Shown piece after piece: positions 1 to 6,014 of a stretch of 6,100 bases of DNA. The stretch is from NCBI GenBank assembly GCA_015490105.1, contig WFYK01000212.1, positions 1-6,100 of the forward strand, written 5' to 3'. The notes beneath the pieces are model-generated. The model saw only the letters and a list, made by a program, of their open reading frames with translations, had not been told where the DNA came from and made no database searches. Made by a program: the position numbers and the translations under genes. This stretch comes from Aquificaceae bacterium. GTDB lineage: Bacteria > Aquificota > Aquificia > Aquificales > Aquificaceae. Position 1 is the stretch's first letter, and every line of letters begins with the position of its first letter.

Positions 1-1
1 C

Positions 2-916
2 TTAGTTTTTGAAAATGGTCAAATAAAAAAATGCGATACAAATCTTTCCAACTGCTCTAATAACTTGCTTCCTCAATCTGTTCAATCTGTGTCTGTGGCT
101 AAATGGTTTGCCTCTAATCCTTCTAACGGAAATGAATATATATGTGTGGACAGAAAGCTGTATGTGTTTGACGGAAATTCTTTAACAGATACTCAAGCTA
201 CGTGTGATCCCAATTGGTCCGTAGCCTACGACAGTTCTGGTATATACGCGGTCGATGTTCAAGGAAACATATTAAAATTGGCTCATGGGGGAACCGGCTG
301 GACTACTTTAGGTTCACAAGCTACATACATTAAGCTAACAGGGAATTACGTTATAGCGCTAACAAGCACAAGCTTGATAGCTATTCCTAAAAGCGGTGGT
401 CAAGGGGTAACGATTGAAAGTAATGCGTCCTACATACTTCCTGGTGGTGTCACCGCAAATAGAGTTTTCTACACAAAACTTTCGGTGAGTGTTCAGAACA
501 ATCAACCCACATATGACTGGCAAGCTTGCTACTGGACCGAAGGAGATCAACAACCTACGTGCACTAATAATGCCTACTGGGCAGGTTTTAGCTGGGCTAC
601 AAACGGAACGCTAAACTCATCCGGAGGCTCTTTCATTCCAATTTACAGGATGCTTAAAGTAGAAGGTGCTACAGCCGGACAATATCCGACCGGGGGAACC
701 TTATACGCTGTTGATCCCGCGAACACCTCAAGCATGACCATGCTGGGAACCGTTCCTGACGGTTTCGGTATATTCGGTTCCGGCATAGGGGATCACATCC
801 TGCTTTCCGGAGAAAGCCAAGGAAATATAGATGTCTTCTACGCTAACCTATCGCAACAAAATAGTCTCATACGGATAACAAATACACCCAATACAAACGA
901 ATATCCTCTCTTTTAA
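2..916 (+). CDS. 3' part of a secreted, probably beta-propeller-like protein (5'-truncated by window)
   Basis: The frame is open from base 2 to the TAA at 914-916, giving 304 visible residues. The TTG at 65 is not a credible start, because the same reading continues upstream with no stop or signal peptide, so the true start lies outside the window. No family is recognised with certainty. Visible features are repeated short beta-strand units of the type YVFDG, IYAVD, VIALT and LYAVD followed by Gly/Asn/Ser turns, and an ending (LIRITNTPNTNEYPLF) that resembles the last blade of TolB/WD40-like propellers. There are six cysteines in the visible part, two in CDTNLSNC, which could form disulfides outside the cytoplasm. 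The protein is rich in Asn, Ser, Thr, Gly, Gln and aromatics and has few charged residues (about 29 D/E/K/R among the last 283), unlike all its neighbours. This fits an extracellular or periplasmic structural protein, possibly acquired. Coding status is very likely; the fold is inference. Confidence 0.8.
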   Translation, partial: LVFENGQIKKCDTNLSNCSNNLLPQSVQSVSVAKWFASNPSNGNEYICVDRKLYVFDGNSLTDTQATCDPNWSVAYDSSGIYAVDVQGNILKLAHGGTGWTTLGSQATYIKLTGNYVIALTSTSLIAIPKSGGQGVTIESNASYILPGGVTANRVFYTKLSVSVQNNQPTYDWQACYWTEGDQQPTCTNNAYWAGFSWATNGTLNSSGGSFIPIYRMLKVEGATAGQYPTGGTLYAVDPANTSSMTMLGTVPDGFGIFGSGIGDHILLSGESQGNIDVFYANLSQQNSLIRITNTPNTNEYPLF

Positions 917-924
917 CCTTATAT

Positions 925-940
925 GGGGGCTTTTGCCCCC
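925..940 (+). terminator. intrinsic terminator hairpin after the propeller-like gene
   Basis: A perfect 6-bp stem GGGGGC/GCCCCC closes a TTTT loop (931-934), starting 8 nt after the TAA. It is followed by TCGTTT, a short and imperfect T-tract. This is the only compact G/C hairpin with a T-containing tail that I see in the window. It separates the upstream gene from tkt, so tkt should have its own promoter. Confidence 0.75.
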
Positions 941-958
941 TCGTTTAAAAAATCAAGA

Positions 959-966
959 TATAAAAT
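959..966 (+). promoter_or_regulatory. candidate -10 element for tkt
   Basis: The AT-rich TATAAAAT lies just upstream of the tkt ATG at 976. Taking TAAAAT (961-966) as the hexamer leaves 9 nt to the start codon, so transcription would begin within a few bases of the ATG. No TTGACA-like -35 is visible at the normal distance; that position falls in the terminator stem and tail. No Shine-Dalgarno precedes the ATG. The element is supported only by its sequence and by similar spacing at other genes here. Confidence 0.3.
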
Positions 967-975
967 ATCCAAACT

Positions 976-2958
976 ATGAAAGATATCGACAACCTCGCCA
1001 TAAATACGATCCGTTTCTTGAGTGTGGATCAGGTGGAGCGTGCCAAATCTGGCCATCCGGGAATGCCTCTCGGAGCTTCCCACATCGTATACCTGATATT
1101 TGATCGATTTCTAAAGTTCAACCCTAAAAACCCAAAATGGTTCAACAGGGATCGCTTTGTCCTATCCGCAGGCCACGCATCCGCGATGCTCTACTCGACG
1201 CTTTTCCTTTTTGGCTACGACCTCACTTTGGAAGATCTTAAGAACTTCCGTCAGCTCGGTAGCAAAACCCCCGGACATCCTGAAAGCTGGCTTACACCCG
1301 GTGTTGAGGCAACCACCGGGCCTCTCGGACAGGGTCTCGGTAATGCGGTTGGCATGGCCCTTGCGGAGAGGTTTTTGAGCGCTAAGTTCAACAGGGAAGG
1401 CTTTCCCGTTGTAGATCACAAAACTATAGTCCTCTGTTCGGACGGTGATCTTATGGAAGGAATTTCTTACGAAGCTTGTGCCCTTGCAGGGCATTGGAAA
1501 CTAAACAAGCTCCTCGTGATTTGGGACAACAACAGAATTTCCATAGACGGGCCCACCGATCTCGCTTGGTCGGAGAATGTTCTCAAGCGCTTTGAAGCCT
1601 TCGGGTGGGACGTTTTTGAAGTGGAAGAGGGCTACGACCTTGATCTGCTCGAGAAGACCATCCAAAAAGCCCTCTCCAGTGACAAACCTGCTTTCGTTTC
1701 GGTAAGGACCCACATAGGATACGGAAGCCCTCTTCAAGATACCGCCAAGGTTCACGGGGCACCCCTCGGGCCGGAAAAGGCACTTGAGACAAAAAGACGC
1801 TTTAATTGGCCTGAAGAAGAGTTCTACGTCCCGGAGGAGGTCCTCCAATACACGCGAAGGCACGTTCAAAGAGGAGAAGAGCTTGAAAAAGAGTGGAAGG
1901 AACTTTTCAAAAGATACAAGGAAGCCTACCCACAGCTGGCTCAAGATCTGGAAAGAGCTATAGAAGGCGACTGGCCTTTAGACTGGTATGAAGATCTTGA
2001 GGAGTTTAAAGAGGCGGTCGCTACCCGTAAGGCATCGGGAGTGGTTATAAACGCTATAGCTAAGAAGATTCCCACCTTCTTCGGTGGTTCCGCGGATCTG
2101 TCCGAATCCAACAACACCATAATAAAAGGTGAGAAGGACTTTTCCGCTGACCTTCCTACGGGAAGAAACATCCACTTCGGCGTCAGAGAGCACGCTATGG
2201 GATCTATTCTCAACGGTATGGCATACCACGGGGGAATACTGCCTTACGGAGGAACATTCCTCGTTTTTTCCGACTATATGAGGGCTCCCATAAGGCTCGC
2301 TTCCATGTCGGGCCTTCAAGTTATCTACGTCTTTACTCATGACTCAATAGGGCTGGGGGAAGACGGACCGACCCATCAACCCGTTGAACAGCTTCCCTCC
2401 CTACGGCTGATACCTAACCTCACTGTCATAAGACCCGCGGACGCAAACGAGGTGAAGGTGGCCTGGAAGGTAGCCCTAAAGCGCAAAAGCGGTCCAACCG
2501 CCATAATCCTTACACGCCAAAGTGTTCCCGTATTGGATAGAAACATTTACCCTTCGGAGGAAAACCTCGAAAGGGGAGCTTATATCCTCTACCAGACCGA
2601 TACTAACCTGGACGTGATACTAATAGCTTCAGGCTCTGAAGTTCATCCCACCTTAGAAGCGGGTCGCATCTTAGAGGAGAAAGGTATAAAGGTCAGGGTG
2701 GTTAACTTCCCGAGTGTTGAACTTTTTGAAGAGCAACCTGACAGCTACAAGCAGGAAGTTCTTCCCCCTGCAGTAAAGCGCAGGGTAGTAGTTGAAGCTT
2801 CCGCGGGTTCTTGCTGGTTTAAATACTTAGGAGACGAGGGCTTCACCATCTCGATGGAAACTTTCGGAAAGTCCGCACCGGGAAAAGTCCTGTTTGAACA
2901 CTTCGGCTTTAGCCCCCAAAATATAGCGGACAAGGTTATTAAAAGGTGGTTCTTGTAG
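976..2958 (+). CDS. tkt: transketolase
   Basis: This is a cytoplasmic thiamine-diphosphate enzyme of the non-oxidative pentose phosphate and Calvin-type pathways. It moves two-carbon ketol units between sugar phosphates, for example xylulose-5-P plus ribose-5-P to sedoheptulose-7-P plus glyceraldehyde-3-P. At 660 residues it is full length for the family. Visible landmarks are GHPGMP with His27, SAGH with His67, His101 in TPGHPE, GPLGQG at 115-120, the ThDP/metal motif SDGDLMEG at 154-161 with the second part WDNN at 183-186, His260 in VHGAPLG, Arg351, GGSADL at 370-375, catalytic Glu405 in GVREHAM, the run THDSIGLGEDGPTHQPVEQ at 454-472, and Arg514 in LTRQ. The Pyr-binding domain begins near residue 345 and the C-terminal domain near 535. 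The ATG at 976 fits the family N-terminus; it has no Shine-Dalgarno. The next gene starts at the base after the stop, so the two are probably co-transcribed. Its product sedoheptulose-7-P also feeds ADP-heptose synthesis for LPS. Confidence 0.98.
   Translation: MKDIDNLAINTIRFLSVDQVERAKSGHPGMPLGASHIVYLIFDRFLKFNPKNPKWFNRDRFVLSAGHASAMLYSTLFLFGYDLTLEDLKNFRQLGSKTPGHPESWLTPGVEATTGPLGQGLGNAVGMALAERFLSAKFNREGFPVVDHKTIVLCSDGDLMEGISYEACALAGHWKLNKLLVIWDNNRISIDGPTDLAWSENVLKRFEAFGWDVFEVEEGYDLDLLEKTIQKALSSDKPAFVSVRTHIGYGSPLQDTAKVHGAPLGPEKALETKRRFNWPEEEFYVPEEVLQYTRRHVQRGEELEKEWKELFKRYKEAYPQLAQDLERAIEGDWPLDWYEDLEEFKEAVATRKASGVVINAIAKKIPTFFGGSADLSESNNTIIKGEKDFSADLPTGRNIHFGVREHAMGSILNGMAYHGGILPYGGTFLVFSDYMRAPIRLASMSGLQVIYVFTHDSIGLGEDGPTHQPVEQLPSLRLIPNLTVIRPADANEVKVAWKVALKRKSGPTAIILTRQSVPVLDRNIYPSEENLERGAYILYQTDTNLDVILIASGSEVHPTLEAGRILEEKGIKVRVVNFPSVELFEEQPDSYKQEVLPPAVKRRVVVEASAGSCWFKYLGDEGFTISMETFGKSAPGKVLFEHFGFSPQNIADKVIKRWFL
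2943..2949 (+). promoter_or_regulatory. Shine-Dalgarno of the NosL-like gene, inside the tkt 3' end
   Basis: AAGGTGG lies 9 nt before the ATG at 2959 and supports that start. It sits within the last codons of tkt, as expected for translational coupling. It is the clearest ribosome binding site at any start in the window. Confidence 0.6.
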
Positions 2959-3585
2959 ATGTTTAAAGAAACCACCGTCCTCATAGTTTTAAGCAGGATC
3001 TTAGAGTTCTTCGGAATCATAGCCATAATGTTTTTGATGTTCAAAGGCTACAAGCTCAAATATGTTTACATAGTGGGAGGGGTGGTGGTTCTGAGTATAA
3101 GTCTGAGTGTTGCGGGACTCCTCGTGAGAGAATACTTTACCCTATTTTCGTTGGCGGACCTCTTTATTACCCTCTCGATCATAGGAGGGGTTATTCTCTA
3201 CGTTATCAGGCATCCGGAAAAAACCAAAGACTTCACACCTCCCGAAGAATGCAGATGCGGTTTTTGTAACGCCTACATCGTGAAGGAGGACGAACTTTGC
3301 ACCTTGAAGGTTGGGCCTTACACCTACTTTTTTGAAAGTTGTGATCATATGGTCAAGTTTCTGCAAGAGGCGGAGTTCATGAAGGAAAGACACACTTTCC
3401 CGAAGGGAGGCAAAGTGAAAGACGCTTTTGTAAAGACTTCCGACACGGGAAACTGGAAAAAACTTTCTGACGTTTACATCGTAAAAGAGGGAGATACCTA
3501 CAAGGCTTACGAGAAGAAACCTCAAAGCGATCAGACTTTAAACACCCACGATCTTATAAAAAGCTTCGAGGACAAGATCGGGTGA
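2959..3585 (+). CDS. three-TM membrane protein with a NosL/TRASH-like Cys-rich domain
   Basis: The 208-residue protein has three hydrophobic segments at about 7-28, 35-57 and 60-83, then a soluble domain. The domain opens with C98-R-C100-G-F-C103, continues with C114 and FFESC128DH at 124-130 before a KFL helix, and then has KDAFVKTSDTGNW (154-166) and DVYIVKEG (171-178). This order (Cys pair, YFF-x-S-x strand, an aFV-D-tG-W segment, a YV strand) resembles NosL-type copper-binding and TRASH/YHS metal-binding domains. The usual CGM after the second Cys is CNA here. A metal-binding role is therefore inferred, not shown. Lys29, Lys32 and Lys34 in the first loop and the basic stretch after TM3 put those parts inside by the positive-inside rule, which places the Cys domain in the cytoplasm, whereas NosL itself is an exported lipoprotein. 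The gene starts directly after the tkt stop and has its own Shine-Dalgarno. Its last 16 codons overlap the convergent glycosyltransferase gene. It could alternatively be a family-specific protein with only a superficial match. Confidence 0.8.
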   Translation: MFKETTVLIVLSRILEFFGIIAIMFLMFKGYKLKYVYIVGGVVVLSISLSVAGLLVREYFTLFSLADLFITLSIIGGVILYVIRHPEKTKDFTPPEECRCGFCNAYIVKEDELCTLKVGPYTYFFESCDHMVKFLQEAEFMKERHTFPKGGKVKDAFVKTSDTGNWKKLSDVYIVKEGDTYKAYEKKPQSDQTLNTHDLIKSFEDKIG

Positions 3586-4491
3586 GGGTTTGTATAAACA
3601 CTCCTTTGTTCCTGTCAAACATTTCTTTGGATTCGGAGAACAGGGAGAGCAAGGGGAAGGGTTGTCTAAAAAACCTCCTATAAGGGGGTAAAAGCCATAT
3701 TTAGAAGAAGTCGAGGTATAAACTGTTAAGGCGGGAACACCAAGGGCGTTGGCTATGTGAACGGGTGCAGAATCGTTGGAAACAACAACTTCAGAAGCTT
3801 TAATAAGAGCCATAAGCTCCCGTAAAGAGGTCTTTCCAACCAAGTCGATAAAGTCCGCTAAGGTTTTTAGCCTTTCCACCTTTATCCTATCTTTAGGAAG
3901 TCCTATAACTACCACCCTCCTATCTACCTTCCTTATAAACCCAGCCCAGTTTTCTAAAGCCCACTCCTTCAAGGGAAAGTTAGAAAAGGGATTTATTACC
4001 ACAAAGCCCTTATACTTTAAGGAAAACTTGGAGAGAACCCTTTCTACCTCCGATTCTTCCACGTAGAGCTTCAGTTTTCTAACGATTTTGCTAACACCGA
4101 GGGGTTTTAAGAGTGTCAAGTTTCTGTCCACTTCATGGAGGTTCCAATCGTGATCCACCCTGTGGGTAAAGGCGAAGGGAAACTCAGACCTTTTAAAGCC
4201 TATCCTCGTGGGTATCCTCGAAGCAAGGATTATAAGAGCGCTCCTGAGAGATCTATGGGGAACTAACGCTACATCGTTGTCCTTAATTCGTTTTATTATC
4301 GAAAAACTCTCCCTCAGGGTCTTTGAAAAGGGAATTGTCTCTATATCAAAACCGCGCAGGAGTTCTAATATAAAAGGTTTACCTACGAAGCTTATTCTGG
4401 CATTAGGAAAGTTAGCCTTTATAGTTTCTATGAGGGGCGTGGTGAGAACCACGTCCCCTAAGAAAGCAGTTTGCCAGATGAGGAATTTCAC
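3538..4491 (-). CDS. glycosyltransferase family 9 protein (ADP-heptose:LPS heptosyltransferase-like)
   Basis: The 317-residue, two-domain GT-B enzyme is of the WaaC/WaaF (RfaC/RfaF) type. These transfer heptose from ADP-heptose to the LPS inner core at the cytoplasmic face of the inner membrane. The N-terminal domain has FLGDVVLTTPLIETIK (10-25) with Asp13 at the position of the catalytic or acceptor-site acid of the family, and the HEVDRNLTLLKPLG element (119-132). The C-terminal nucleotide-sugar domain starts with VVINPFSNFPLKEW (164-177), where Lys175 matches the conserved basic residue. It contains the signature SNDSAPVHIANALGVPALTVY (238-258). Near the end four cysteines (281, 284, 291, 298) form the C-x2-C-x6-C-x6-C cluster seen in many heptosyltransferase II-like proteins. 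The start is GTG, overlapping the stop of the upstream gene as GTGA (4488-4491). No Shine-Dalgarno is visible, so translation is probably coupled. The exact sugar and acceptor cannot be decided from sequence. Confidence 0.93.
   Translation of the reverse strand: MKFLIWQTAFLGDVVLTTPLIETIKANFPNARISFVGKPFILELLRGFDIETIPFSKTLRESFSIIKRIKDNDVALVPHRSLRSALIILASRIPTRIGFKRSEFPFAFTHRVDHDWNLHEVDRNLTLLKPLGVSKIVRKLKLYVEESEVERVLSKFSLKYKGFVVINPFSNFPLKEWALENWAGFIRKVDRRVVVIGLPKDRIKVERLKTLADFIDLVGKTSLRELMALIKASEVVVSNDSAPVHIANALGVPALTVYTSTSSKYGFYPLIGGFLDNPSPCSPCSPNPKKCLTGTKECLYKPSPDLVLEAFYKIVGV
3543..3584. terminator. inverted repeat in the convergent overlap, possible bidirectional terminator
   Basis: CACCC (3543-3547) plus GATCTT (3550-3555) pairs with AAGATC (3574-3579) plus GGGTG (3580-3584). 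This gives 11 base pairs with a 2-nt bulge on one side and an 18-nt loop. It lies entirely within the overlapping tails of the two convergent genes. The T-tracts are weak on both sides: GGTTTGT follows the hairpin on the plus strand and TTTAAAG on the minus strand. Since there is no non-coding space between the genes, this is the best candidate for stopping transcription from either side. Confidence 0.35.
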
Positions 4492-4934
4492 TTAAAGGTT
4501 TGAGGAACGTAAGGACCTATGTCAGCGATGAGCCACTTACCACCTTCTTTGACAAGAACGAAGTTAAATATCTTCACGATCTCATTTTTATCCTCAACCT
4601 TCACTTTTACGAGTGCGGTGTTCTCACCTATCATCTTACCTTCTTGAATCTCAACATCCTCTATCCCCTCTCCCATAGTGCTCAGCGCACAGGCGAGAAG
4701 TTCGGAAGGTCTCATTTCGGTAAATTGAACTGGAATCTTCAGATCTTTAGCCAAGCTGTCTCTGTAGGTAGGGTGAAGGTATTTCAGAGCATCCCTTCCT
4801 TCCATCTCCCTTATCTCTTCCATAAACTCTTCCACCACGTCCTTAGCGCCCTCATAAGGCTCTCCGCAGGCTTTTATACCCAGAAAGATAACTACCGCTG
4901 CGAGTCCGATCCCTAACTTTACGCGTCCAGTCAT
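4488..4934 (-). CDS. small membrane-anchored protein, possible NTF2-like/DUF4878-type domain
   Basis: The 148-residue protein has a basic N-terminus and one hydrophobic segment (about 7-20) ending at IKAC23GE. Cys23 could be a lipoprotein cysteine, but Lys at -2 is not a good lipobox, so an uncleaved anchor is equally possible. The rest would be periplasmic. A helix (29-46, KDVVEEFMEEIREMEGRD) and YLHPTYRDSLAKDL are followed by beta strands EDVEIQEGKMIGENTALVKVKVEDKNE and FVLVKEGGKWLIADI. That helix-then-sheet pattern, ending in a K-W-L-I strand, resembles DUF4878 and other NTF2-like lipoproteins; this is a fold-level resemblance only. The ATG start at 4934 lies 8 nt from a perfect TATAAT. 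It is the first gene of an operon with the GT9 enzyme, so an envelope role is plausible. Confidence 0.85.
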   Translation of the reverse strand: MTGRVKLGIGLAAVVIFLGIKACGEPYEGAKDVVEEFMEEIREMEGRDALKYLHPTYRDSLAKDLKIPVQFTEMRPSELLACALSTMGEGIEDVEIQEGKMIGENTALVKVKVEDKNEIVKIFNFVLVKEGGKWLIADIGPYVPQTFK

Positions 4935-4942
4935 AATATAAG

Positions 4943-4948
4943 ATTATA
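4943..4948 (-). promoter_or_regulatory. -10 element for the small anchored protein/GT9 operon
   Basis: A consensus TATAAT on the minus strand lies 8 nt before the ATG at 4934. A transcript starting at the normal distance would have a leader of only a couple of bases. No good -35 is seen around 4965-4972. It shares the 55-bp intergenic region with the divergent promoter at 4977-4982. Confidence 0.45.
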
Positions 4949-4976
4949 ACCAAAGTCTTATAAGCTCATCGGGGAT

Positions 4977-4982
4977 TAGAAT
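4977..4982 (+). promoter_or_regulatory. candidate -10 element for the 169-aa gene
   Basis: TAGAAT lies 7 nt before the ATG at 4990 and would again give an almost leaderless mRNA. The GGGG at 4971-4974 is too far from the ATG (15 nt) to be a normal ribosome binding site. No -35 match is visible near 4954-4959. Confidence 0.3.
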
Positions 4983-4989
4983 TTACATA

Positions 4990-5499
4990 ATGGCGGATCT
5001 GATAATGATGTGGGGGGAGCTATCGGGTGAGAGCTTCACTCCCGAAAAGATCTTCTGGTTTTTGATGAACCCACACCCTCATTGGGTAGAAACATCAAGA
5101 GACAACATAAAGCTTGACTTGAAAGAGAGCGGGTTTAGACAGTTCGTTAGTCTTTCTTCAAGGCACTTAATAACGGATGCAATGCTCATGTTCGGTTTGC
5201 AGTTCTCCTACGAAACCCAAAAACTCATAGAGGCCCTGAACCCAATAAGGCTTATGGTGAGGATGAAGCCCGGAAGTTACTTGGGTATGAGCCATCACTT
5301 CTTAGGAGCACCCTTCGAGATAGAAGAAGACGACGTTCTAAGGGAATTTTTAAACTCCGCAAGGAACCTTCTCGAAGAGACAGGCTTTGGCAAAGACGTG
5401 GTAGTGATCTCCTTTAACCCGTTCTTAGAAGATATTGTCCTCGATAACCTCTCTCGGATAAACAACCTCAACTACAAATTCCTAAGTTCCCATCAGTAG
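4990..5499 (+). CDS. unrecognised 169-aa soluble protein
   Basis: I do not recognise this protein. It has no signal peptide or membrane segment and looks like a mixed alpha/beta cytoplasmic protein. It is rich in Met (nine residues, at 1, 6, 7, 26, 65, 67, 89, 92 and 100) and has clustered aromatics and histidines, for example FWFLMNPHPHW (22-32) and GMSHHFLGAPFE (99-110). An acidic helix EIEEDDVLREFLNSARNLLEE (110-130) is followed by a strand DVVVISFNPFLEDIV (136-150). The ATG at 4990 is the first start in the frame; ATGs at 5005 and 5008 are alternatives. Codon use matches neighbouring genes and the frame is long and clean, so it is very likely real. It is transcribed away from the minus-strand operon and its stop overlaps the rlpA stop by 7 bp. 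Confidence 0.8.
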   Translation: MADLIMMWGELSGESFTPEKIFWFLMNPHPHWVETSRDNIKLDLKESGFRQFVSLSSRHLITDAMLMFGLQFSYETQKLIEALNPIRLMVRMKPGSYLGMSHHFLGAPFEIEEDDVLREFLNSARNLLEETGFGKDVVVISFNPFLEDIVLDNLSRINNLNYKFLSSHQ

Positions 5500-6014
5500 G
5501 TGTTGACGAGATCTGATATAACCTGATCGTAGAGATTTTGTGCGGATTCGGGTGAAAGGCACCTTAGCGGGACCACCTTTACCCAAGCCAGCCCCTTTTC
5601 CATCATTCCCAGTTTGAAGGCGGCAGCTTGGGAAAGGTCTATGATCCTCCCGTCCACGTAAGGTCCCCTGTCGTTGATGCGAACGGTGATAACCTTCCCG
5701 TTTTCTTCGTTTATTACAAGGACGTAAGTATCTAAAGGTAATGTCCTTGACGCTGCGGTGAACTTGAAAAGATCGTATATCTCACCGTTGGCGGTCCTTC
5801 TTCCGTGAAACCTCCCTCCATACCAGGAAGCTATCCCCCTTTCAACCTTACAATCCTTCCTAACCTTGACCCCTGGGTGTATTTCAACGTAGTTGCTTTC
5901 AACTATCCGATCAAGACTTTTGAGGAAATTTTCAACCTCCTCGATTTTAAGCTTTCTCTCTTCAAAACCAAAGGCTACGCCTATTAGCACCGCCAGAAGG
6001 AAAACCGCCCGCAT
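5493..6014 (-). CDS. rlpA: RlpA-family septal ring/peptidoglycan lytic transglycosylase-like protein
   Basis: The 173-residue exported protein has a signal peptide at about 1-16 (MRAVFLLAVLIGVAFG), with no lipobox, so it should be soluble in the periplasm. After a charged linker comes the double-psi beta-barrel domain at about 58-150: GIASWYGGRFHGRRTANGE (60-78), YDLFKFTAASRTLPLDT (80-96), RINDRGPYVDGRIIDLS (112-128) and AAF. RlpA proteins bind or cleave denuded peptidoglycan at division sites. Of the three residues linked to activity in Pseudomonas RlpA (Glu120, His131, Asp157), Glu78 and Asp115 are present, but the His position is Ser89. There is no SPOR domain; the chain ends soon after the barrel. 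Cys55 and Cys152 flank the domain and could form a disulfide. The start is ATG at 6014, preceded by an A-rich stretch and no Shine-Dalgarno. Its 3' end overlaps the convergent 169-aa gene by 7 bp. Confidence 0.93.
   Translation of the reverse strand: MRAVFLLAVLIGVAFGFEERKLKIEEVENFLKSLDRIVESNYVEIHPGVKVRKDCKVERGIASWYGGRFHGRRTANGEIYDLFKFTAASRTLPLDTYVLVINEENGKVITVRINDRGPYVDGRIIDLSQAAAFKLGMMEKGLAWVKVVPLRCLSPESAQNLYDQVISDLVNTY

Noticed and set aside
20..23. Lipobox in the small anchored protein (I-K-A-C, protein residues 20-23)
   Set aside because: Lys at -2 is atypical for signal peptidase II, so lipoprotein status was kept only as a possibility. The coordinates given here are residues, not bases.
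65..67. TTG as the start of the first gene
   Set aside because: The frame is open back to base 2 with similar composition, and there is no ribosome site or signal peptide, so the gene is truncated by the window edge.
1162..2340. Several minus-strand open frames of 69-147 codons opposite tkt
   Set aside because: They lie antisense to a gene with unmistakable family motifs and have no recognisable protein features; they are shadows of its codon bias.
3142..3525. Minus-strand 127-codon frame opposite the NosL-like gene
   Set aside because: The plus-strand reading has TM segments, a Cys domain and a Shine-Dalgarno; the minus frame has none of these.
3776..4916. Plus-strand open frames opposite the GT9 gene and the small anchored protein
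   Set aside because: Both minus-strand genes have clear protein features and a coupled GTGA junction; the plus frames are antisense shadows.
5481..5517. Short inverted repeats (CCTA/TAGG and ATCAG/CTGAT) at the convergent 169-aa gene/rlpA junction
   Set aside because: Stems of only 4-5 bp with long loops and no T-tract; not convincing as a terminator.
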